A stretch of DNA of 64,000 bases, from positions 91,653-155,652 of the forward strand of contig NZ_QYUP01000119.1 of NCBI RefSeq assembly GCF_003590855.1, read 5' to 3'. The notes under the pieces were generated by a model. It did not search any database and was not told the origin of the DNA. It saw only the letters and a program-made list of their open reading frames with translations. The position numbers and the translations under genes are program-made. The stretch comes from Massilia cavernae (GTDB taxonomy: Bacteria; Pseudomonadota; Gammaproteobacteria; Burkholderiales; Burkholderiaceae_D). The first letter of the stretch is position 1, and the number at the start of each line of letters is the position of its first letter. Shown in pieces: positions 58,608 through 64,000 of this stretch.

Positions 58608-59291
58608 TCAGGTGGTTGGTGACGGGCCGATGACTTTCTTGAGCCAGGCGCCGATGTCGTTGACTTCTTCAAGGCACAGCGAGTGCTGCATCATGTACTC
58701 GTGCCACTCGACCTGGTAACCCATCGACTTGAGCAGGTCGCGCGACTGTTCCGCGCGCGCGATCGGGATCACGCCGTCGTGGCGGCCGTGCACCAGGAAG
58801 ATCGGGGTTTGCAGGCTTTCGGCGCTGCGTTCGGTCGGCAGCTTGGCCGACAGCGGCACGTAGCCGGACAGGCAAAGCAGGCCGCCCAGCTTTTCAGTGT
58901 GGCGCAAGCCGGTCTGCAGCGCCATCGCGCAGCCCTGCGAGAAACCGGCCAGGATGATGCGGCCGGCCGGAATGCCGCGCGACTTTTCGCGCGCGATCAG
59001 CGCTTCGACTTCCAGCTGCGACGAACGCAGGCCGCCTTCGTCCTCGCGGCGCGCGATGTCGGTGCCGACGATGTCGTACCAGGCGCGCATCACGTAGCCG
59101 TTGTTGATCGTCACCGGCATCACCTTCGCATGCGGGAAGATGAAGCGAATGCCCGGCAGGCCTTTCAGGTCAAGCTCGTTCACCAGCGGCACGAAGTCGT
59201 TGCCGTCGGCCCCCAGGCCATGCATCCAGATGATCGCTACCTGCGGATTGGGCGCGGTCTCGATCTCGATATGTTCAAGCAGTTCGTTCAT
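58608..59291 (-). CDS. Alpha/beta-hydrolase carboxylesterase
   Basis: This protein of 227 residues belongs to the phospholipase/carboxylesterase (Abhydrolase_2) family: VAIIWMHGLGADGNDFVPLV, nucleophile motif GFSQGCAMAL (Ser near 119), catalytic Asp in LVHGRHDGVIP and His in EWHEYMMQHSL. Its ATG shares one base with the mog stop, so it is translated from the same message. Confidence 0.92.
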   Translation of the reverse strand: MNELLEHIEIETAPNPQVAIIWMHGLGADGNDFVPLVNELDLKGLPGIRFIFPHAKVMPVTINNGYVMRAWYDIVGTDIARREDEGGLRSSQLEVEALIAREKSRGIPAGRIILAGFSQGCAMALQTGLRHTEKLGGLLCLSGYVPLSAKLPTERSAESLQTPIFLVHGRHDGVIPIARAEQSRDLLKSMGYQVEWHEYMMQHSLCLEEVNDIGAWLKKVIGPSPTT

Positions 59292-59926
59292 CAGTTCTCT
59301 TCTTGTGGTGCCGGGGCCGGGCGCTGCGCCGTCTTCGGGCGCCAGGCTTGGCAGACCGCCGGGTCGGTTTCGATGTAGGGGCCGCCGATCAGGTCGATGC
59401 AGTAGGGGACGGCCGCGAAGATGCCGCCGACCAGCTGCTTGCCGTCGGCGTCCTTCAGGCCTTCCAGCGTTTCCTTGATGGCCTTCGGCTGGCCGGGCAG
59501 GTTCATGACCAGCGCCGCGTGGTCGGGAATTTCGCGGATGACGGCGACCTGGCGCGACAGGATCGCGGTCGGCACGAACCGCAGGCTGACCTGGCGCATC
59601 TGCTCGCCGAAGCCGGGCATTTCCTTGGTGCCGATGGCCAGCGTGGCTTCGGGCGTGACGTCGCGCCGCGCCGGGCCGGTGCCGCCGGTGGTCAGCACCA
59701 GGTGGCAGCGGGTGGCGTCGACCAGTTCGACCAGGGTCTTTTCGATCTGCGCGCGTTCGTCGGGGATCAGGCGCGGCTCGATGCGGTAGGGCGTGGTGAT
59801 GGCTTGCGCCAGCCAGTCGGACAGCGCGGGAATTCCCTTGTCCTCGTACACGCCGCCGCTGGCGCGGTCAGAGACCGACACCAGGCCGATCACCAGCTCG
59901 TCGTTATTCGTCGTCTGCTTCGTCAT
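59291..59926 (-). CDS. mog: Molybdopterin adenylyltransferase
   Basis: This protein of 211 residues has the MoCF_biosynth fold: IGLVSVSDRASGGVYEDKGIPAL, LVLTTGGTGPARRDVTPEAT (the MPT-binding GGTG loop) and the NLPGQPKAIKETL stretch near the end. It adenylates molybdopterin before metal insertion. The start at 59926 is preferred to an upstream in-frame ATG because it matches Mog N-termini (VIGLVSVSDRAS close to the start). It overlaps the darP end by 23 bases. Confidence 0.9.
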   Translation of the reverse strand: MTKQTTNNDELVIGLVSVSDRASGGVYEDKGIPALSDWLAQAITTPYRIEPRLIPDERAQIEKTLVELVDATRCHLVLTTGGTGPARRDVTPEATLAIGTKEMPGFGEQMRQVSLRFVPTAILSRQVAVIREIPDHAALVMNLPGQPKAIKETLEGLKDADGKQLVGGIFAAVPYCIDLIGGPYIETDPAVCQAWRPKTAQRPAPAPQEEN

Positions 59927-60515
59927 CTTCAGGTTCGCCCTCGCCATCGTCATCGCCAGCCTGCGCCGCAGCGCCTTTCTTCGACAGGTCCTTCAGGATC
60001 TGGAAGATCTCGCGGTAGGCCTTCGGCGGCTTGTTCTCGGCCTGCTCCTTGCGTGCGTTGCGGATCAGGACGCGCAGGTGCTGGATGTCGAGTTCGGGAT
60101 GTTCGGCGAGCAGGGTGGTCAGGGCGTTGTCGTCGGCCAGCAGCTTGTCGCGGCGGCGTTCGAGCGCGTGCAGGGCGGCGGTGTCGGCTTTCGACAGGCC
60201 TTTCCAGCTTTCGATGGTGCGGCGGATGACGGCGACTTCTTCCTCGTCCAGCGTGCGCATTTTTTTACCGACGAACTGCATCTGGCGGCGGCGGCCTTCG
60301 TGGTTGGTGATGGTCTGGCACATCAGGATCGCATCCTTGACGTCGTCCGGCATCGGCACGCGCTTGACGCGGTCGCGCGGTTCGGCCACCAGGTCTTCGC
60401 CAAGCTTCTGCAGCTCACTCATCTGGCGCTTCAGCTCAGATTTGGATGGGCGTTCGTACTCTTGTTCGAACTCATTGGACTGGAACCCGCAGGCACCGCG
60501 GTTTGGATTTGGCAT
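59904..60515 (-). CDS. darP: Ribosome-associated protein DarP (YjgA)
   Basis: This protein of 203 residues is highly charged and helical: EYERPSKSELKRQMSELQKLGEDLV, LADDNALTTLLAEHPELDIQHLRVLIRNARKEQ and KAYREIFQILKDL. It ends in an acidic tail. The family assists 50S assembly. The start at 60515 is chosen over a longer form whose first 20 residues are unlike the family. It is divergent from pmbA across 94 bases, a common arrangement. Confidence 0.93.
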   Translation of the reverse strand: MPNPNRGACGFQSNEFEQEYERPSKSELKRQMSELQKLGEDLVAEPRDRVKRVPMPDDVKDAILMCQTITNHEGRRRQMQFVGKKMRTLDEEEVAVIRRTIESWKGLSKADTAALHALERRRDKLLADDNALTTLLAEHPELDIQHLRVLIRNARKEQAENKPPKAYREIFQILKDLSKKGAAAQAGDDDGEGEPEDDEADDE

Positions 60516-60609
60516 GATAGGGAATAAGGGCAGGCGCACGGCCTCCCGGTAAAAACAGTAAACGACTGCTATCATACCCGTTTAACCGGATAGCCGAGAA
60601 AAACACGAC

Positions 60610-61962
60610 ATGAACGATTCCGTCTTTATCCATAGCCAGGACCAGCTTCAGCAACTCGCGCAGGATGTCCTGGGCTTTGCCCGGGAACAGGGCGGCACCG
60701 ACGCCGCGGTCGAGATCAGCGAAGGCAGCGGACTATCAGTTTCGGTCCGCCGCGGCAAGATCGAGACGATCGAGCAAAACAAGGACAAGGGCATGGGCGT
60801 GACGGTCTACATCGGCCAGAAGCGCGGCAATGCCAGCACCTCCGATTTTTCCCCGGCCGCCCTGCGCGCCACCGTCGAAGCGGCGTATAACATCGCCCGC
60901 TTCACCGCCGAAGACGACTGCGCCGGCCTGGCCGACGAAGACATGCTCGAACTTAGCCCACGCGACCTGCGCCTGTGCTATCCGTGGCTGATCTCCACCG
61001 AAGAGGCGGTGGCGCTGGCCCAGCGCGCCGAAGCGGCGGCCTTCGAGGTCGACCCGCGCATCACCAACAGCGAAGGCGCCAGCGTTTACGTGCAGCAGTC
61101 GCACTTCGTGGCCGCCAATTCGCGCGGCTTCGCCGGCGGCTACCCATTCTCGCGCCACACCATGTCGGTGGCGCCGATCGCCGGCAAGGGCGCCAAGATG
61201 CAGCGCGACGACTGGTATTCCTCGGTGCGCGATCCAAAAAAACTGTCCAAACCGGAAGCCATCGGCCGCTATGCCGCCGAACGCGCGCTGGCGCGGCTGA
61301 ACGCGCGCAAGCTCGACACCCGCACCTGCCCGGTGCTGTTCGAGGCGCCGCTGGCGGCCGGGCTGCTGGGCTCCTTCGTGCAGGCCACGTCCGGCGGTGC
61401 GCTGTACCGCAAGTCGACCTTCCTGCTCGATTCGCTGGGGCAGTCGATCTTCCCCTCGCATATCCAGGTGGTCGAGGACCCGCACGTCATCGGCGGCATC
61501 GGTTCGGCGCCGTTCGACGAAGAAGGCGTGCGTACGGTACGCCGCAACGTGGTTGAAAACGGCGTGCTGCAGGGGTACTTCCTGTCGTCGTATTCGGCGC
61601 GCAAGCTGGGCATGAAGACCACCGGCAATGCCGGTGGCTCGCATAACCTGACCATGTCGTCGTCGCTGACGAAGAAGGGCGACGATTTCGCGGGCATGCT
61701 GCGCAAGATGGGAACCGGGCTGCTGGTCACCGAATTGATGGGGCAGGGGACCAATTACGTTACCGGCGACTATTCGCGCGGTGCGTCCGGCTACTGGGTG
61801 GAGAATGGCGTGATCCAGTATCCGGTCGAGGAGATCACGATTGCGGGGAATATGAAGGATATGTTCCAGCAGATCGTCGGCATCGGCAGCGATGTGCTCA
61901 CGCGCGGGAACAAGTCGACCGGATCGATCCTGCTCGAGAAGATGGTGGTGGCGGGAAGCTGA
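60610..61962 (+). CDS. pmbA: Metalloprotease PmbA/TldE
   Basis: This protein of 450 residues belongs to the TldD/PmbA family: ISEGSGLSVSVRRGKIETIEQNKDKGMGVTVYIGQKRG near the start, RDLRLCYPW, and a C-terminal VTELMGQGTNYVTGDYSRGASGYWVENGVI...EITIAGNM. TldE/TldD form a heterodimer that degrades leader peptides and unfolded peptides; TldE lacks the HExxxH site and is the non-catalytic partner. Confidence 0.95.
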   Translation: MNDSVFIHSQDQLQQLAQDVLGFAREQGGTDAAVEISEGSGLSVSVRRGKIETIEQNKDKGMGVTVYIGQKRGNASTSDFSPAALRATVEAAYNIARFTAEDDCAGLADEDMLELSPRDLRLCYPWLISTEEAVALAQRAEAAAFEVDPRITNSEGASVYVQQSHFVAANSRGFAGGYPFSRHTMSVAPIAGKGAKMQRDDWYSSVRDPKKLSKPEAIGRYAAERALARLNARKLDTRTCPVLFEAPLAAGLLGSFVQATSGGALYRKSTFLLDSLGQSIFPSHIQVVEDPHVIGGIGSAPFDEEGVRTVRRNVVENGVLQGYFLSSYSARKLGMKTTGNAGGSHNLTMSSSLTKKGDDFAGMLRKMGTGLLVTELMGQGTNYVTGDYSRGASGYWVENGVIQYPVEEITIAGNMKDMFQQIVGIGSDVLTRGNKSTGSILLEKMVVAGS

Positions 61963-61989
61963 GTTTCCTGTTTTATCCGGTCAATCAAG

Positions 61990-62022
61990 CGGCAAGTACC
62001 TTTCCAGGGCTTGCCGTTTTTT
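61990..62022 (+). terminator. Terminator of pmbA
   Basis: Arms CGGCAAG (61990-61996) and CTTGCCG (62010-62016) enclose a 13-base loop and are followed by T6. It is 28 bases after the pmbA stop. Confidence 0.85.
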
Positions 62023-62194
62023 GTTTTAAGGCCACAAAAGCGTGCAAATGTAAGCTATGCGTAAGGGAAAGCCACGCCTTTGCCATTCACTTGCTGCGCT
62101 TCCATATTTTCGTTGCAAGCTTATTCCTTGGGCAATACACTAGGTCTGAGCTGGTCTATTGCCGGTGATATAAAAACTTTAGGAGACAGAAAAC

Positions 62195-63283
62195 ATGGAA
62201 CGTCGTTCCTTTATCAAGAAGGCTGCGGTGGGCGCGTCGGCCGCTGCTGTCGTTTCCCCTGCGCTCGCGCAGTCGCTGCCTACCATTAACTGGCGCCTCG
62301 CCAGCAGCTTCCCAAAGTCGCTTGACACCATCTTCGCCGCCTCCGACACGCTGTCCAGGCGCGTATCGCAGCTGACCGGTGGCAAATTCAACATCCGCAC
62401 CTTCGCCGGCGGCGAAATCGTGCCGGGCCTGCAGGTCATGGACGCGGTCCAGGCCGGCACGGTCGAGATGGGCCACAGCGCTTCCTACTATTACTTCGGC
62501 AAGGACGCCACCTTCTCGTTCGATTGCGCCGTTCCGTTTGGCCTGACTTCGCGCCAGCACACCTGCTGGTTCGACCAGGGCGGCGGCCGCGAGCTGACCC
62601 GCGAATTCTTCCGTGGCTACGGCATCGTCAACTTCCTGGGCGGTAACTCGGGCACCCAGATGGGCGGCTGGTACCGCAAGGAAATCAAATCGGTCGCCGA
62701 CCTGAAAGGTTTGAAGATGCGTGTTGCCGGTTTCGCCGGCAAGGTGCTGTCCGGCCTGGGCGTGGTGCCCCAGCAACTGGCCGGCGGCGACATTTATCCC
62801 GCACTGGAAAAAGGCACGATCGACGCGGCGGAGTGGGTTGGCCCGTACGACGACGAAAAACTGGGCTTCATCAAGGTGGCCCCGTTCTACTACTCGCCGG
62901 GCTGGTGGGAAGCGGGCGCGAACTTCTCGTTCTACGTCGGCGTGAAGGAATGGGAAAAGCTGCCGAAGGCATACCAGGCGGCGCTGGAAGTGGCTACCTA
63001 CGAAGCGCACGTGGTGATGCAGGCCGAGTACGACTCCAAGAACCCGGCTGCGCTGGCGCGCCTGTTGAAGAACGGCGTCAAGCTGCGCACCTTCTCGAAG
63101 GACATCATGGACGCGTGCTACAAGCAGGCGACCATCGTGATGGATGAAGAAGCCGCGAAGAACGCGAAGTTCAAGAAGATCTACGAACCATGGAAGCGCT
63201 TCCGCCGCGACCAGAACATGTGGGCCTCGGTGTCCGAAGCCAGCCTGCAGGACTTCATGATCCGCGCAAGCCGCGGCAAGTAA
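62195..63283 (+). CDS. TRAP transporter solute-binding protein (TakP-like)
   Basis: This protein of 362 residues has a twin-arginine-like signal (MERRSFIKKAAVGASAAAVV, cleavage after ALA). The mature DctP fold has WRLASSFPKSLDTIF, FAGGEIVPGLQVMDAVQAGTVEMGHS and the ligand segment WVGPYDDEKLGFIKVAPFYYSPGWWE, as in the alpha-keto-acid binder TakP. A purine-rich AGGAGA lies before the ATG. No TRAP permease genes are adjacent; 3' of it is a terminator, so it is monocistronic. Confidence 0.9.
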   Translation: MERRSFIKKAAVGASAAAVVSPALAQSLPTINWRLASSFPKSLDTIFAASDTLSRRVSQLTGGKFNIRTFAGGEIVPGLQVMDAVQAGTVEMGHSASYYYFGKDATFSFDCAVPFGLTSRQHTCWFDQGGGRELTREFFRGYGIVNFLGGNSGTQMGGWYRKEIKSVADLKGLKMRVAGFAGKVLSGLGVVPQQLAGGDIYPALEKGTIDAAEWVGPYDDEKLGFIKVAPFYYSPGWWEAGANFSFYVGVKEWEKLPKAYQAALEVATYEAHVVMQAEYDSKNPAALARLLKNGVKLRTFSKDIMDACYKQATIVMDEEAAKNAKFKKIYEPWKRFRRDQNMWASVSEASLQDFMIRASRGK

Positions 63284-63302
63284 GCGGTCCACGCAGAACG
63301 CA

Positions 63303-63330
63303 AACGCCCCGGCTGGTCCGGGGCGTTTTA
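63303..63330. terminator. Terminator between convergent genes
   Basis: Arms AACGCCCCGG and CCGGGGCGTT enclose CTGGT, with TTTTA on the plus side. It ends the TRAP gene transcript and lies 20 bases past the stop of the converging peptidase gene. Confidence 0.85.
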
Positions 63331-63350
63331 CTTGTTGCGGGCGGCGGGGC

Positions 63351-64000
63351 TTACTTTGGCGAACGCAGCGATTGCAGGATCGGCTGCAGCACGGCCGCGC
63401 CAAGGCGGGCGCTGCGCGCGCCGTCCCAGCCGGTCTGCGCGTCAGGATCGTTGGCGTTGTCCTTGAACGGCAGTTCCAGCGTCAGCGACAGGCAGCCGAA
63501 GGCGTGGGTGATGTGCGGCGAGCCCATGGTGATGGTCTCCGCGGTGTAAGGCGTTTCGCCGTAGCCGTGCACGTCCTGGAAGTCGGGCGTGGCGATCTTG
63601 AAGTCGTCCGAGAACTTCTTCTCCGCCGCGCGCTGTTCCGCGGTGAAGGTCGGCAGCGCGCTGCTGCCCGCCACGAACACGTAAGGCAGGCCTTCGTCGC
63701 CATGCACGTCGAGGAACAGGTCGCAGCCGGTTTCCTTCATCTTTTCCTTGACCATGAAGACTTCAGGGCTGCGTTCCATCGTCGGCGTATTCCACTCGCG
63801 GTTCAGGTTCGCGCCGGCGGCGTTGGTGCGCAGGTTGCCACGCACGGAGCCGTCCGGGTTCATGTTCGGCACCACGTAGAACACCGATTCCTTCAGCAGC
63901 TGGCGGCCGAACGGATCGGCCGGGTCGAGCAGGGCGTCCAGCATGCCTTCGACGAACCATTCCGCCATCGTTTCGCCCGGATGCTGGCGCGCGATGACCC
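63351..64000 (-). CDS. M14-type zinc carboxypeptidase (5' end outside the window)
   Basis: The visible 216 residues are the C-terminal part of an M14/AGTPBP-type carboxypeptidase: ARQHPGETMAEWFVEG with the HxxE zinc ligands at the window edge, PNMNPDGSVRGNLRTNAAGANLNREW with the substrate Arg region, DVHGDEGLPYVF with the third zinc His, and LTLELPFKD with the catalytic Glu. The start lies beyond base 64000. The substrate class is peptides or polyglutamate tails. Confidence 0.9.
   Translation of the reverse strand, partial: VIARQHPGETMAEWFVEGMLDALLDPADPFGRQLLKESVFYVVPNMNPDGSVRGNLRTNAAGANLNREWNTPTMERSPEVFMVKEKMKETGCDLFLDVHGDEGLPYVFVAGSSALPTFTAEQRAAEKKFSDDFKIATPDFQDVHGYGETPYTAETITMGSPHITHAFGCLSLTLELPFKDNANDPDAQTGWDGARSARLGAAVLQPILQSLRSPK

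Overview
The window is high-GC chromosomal DNA of a Gram-negative betaproteobacterium. The Oxalobacteraceae (Massilia/Telluria-like) fit best, as an inference from codon use, the MHYT-type sensor kinase, the HutF/HutG-type histidine operon and the rho/trxA neighbourhood. No rRNA, CRISPR array or replication origin was seen. One tRNA, a tRNA-Leu(CAA), is present.

Layout. 0-4.7 kb: end of a surface-polysaccharide cluster with gmd, rmd and two glycosyltransferases; this is the D-rhamnan (A-band/common antigen type) set, and the first glycosyltransferase is frameshifted. 4.7-8.7 kb: a small membrane protein, then a MHYT-PAS-PAS histidine kinase with an Hpt domain. Its translationally coupled response-regulator partner is wrecked by a frameshift and by a small inversion that leaves a piece of HD-GYP sequence on the opposite strand. 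9-15 kb: housekeeping genes (solute-binding protein, tRNA-Leu, ArnT-like glycosyltransferase, rpmE2, rho, trxA).

15.2-29.4 kb: an accessory island bounded by ISAs1-family remnants, with two ~80-bp IS ends in direct orientation. It encodes a TonB-dependent receptor (broken), an MlrC-type M81 metallopeptidase, a dipeptide epimerase, a TetR regulator, a D-aminopeptidase-like S12 hydrolase, a GPH/MFS transporter, a D-amino-acid deaminase, kynureninase, tryptophan 2,3-dioxygenase and a leucyl aminopeptidase with a damaged 3' end. Both promoter regions carry the same GAATATTCGTT motif, once as a perfect 18-bp palindrome, probably the TetR operator. Read together, the set looks like uptake and complete dismantling of a peptide that contains D-residues and tryptophan. 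Its composition recalls the microcystin-degrading mlr cluster without mlrA. This is the strongest candidate for an undescribed system in the window.

29.4-41.7 kb: a lone receiver protein, hutC, ada, a broken 2OG-Fe(II) oxygenase, a secreted amidohydrolase, then the tightly packed hutU-H-G-F-D-I histidine operon with a HutC-like operator placed between its -35 and -10 elements. 41.7-50.2 kb: acetyltransferase, EamA exporter, DUF962/Mpo1 protein, hypoxanthine-DNA glycosylase, a vapBC pair whose toxin lacks one expected acidic residue, TPR lipoprotein, HDOD protein, 3-methyladenine glycosylase, and a chemoreceptor with a neighbouring secreted Cache protein. 50.4-64 kb: a KamA-like radical SAM enzyme, MFS transporter, AI-2E-type permease, FAH-family hydrolase, REP-like inverted repeat, class III aminotransferase, small proteins, esterase-mog-darP operon, pmbA, a TRAP solute-binding protein and the 3' part of an M14 carboxypeptidase.

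Several genes (glycosyltransferase, response regulator, TonB receptor, pepA, oxygenase) carry frameshifts or deletions. Some could be sequencing errors; others (inversion, internal deletion, IS-adjacent damage) look like real decay.
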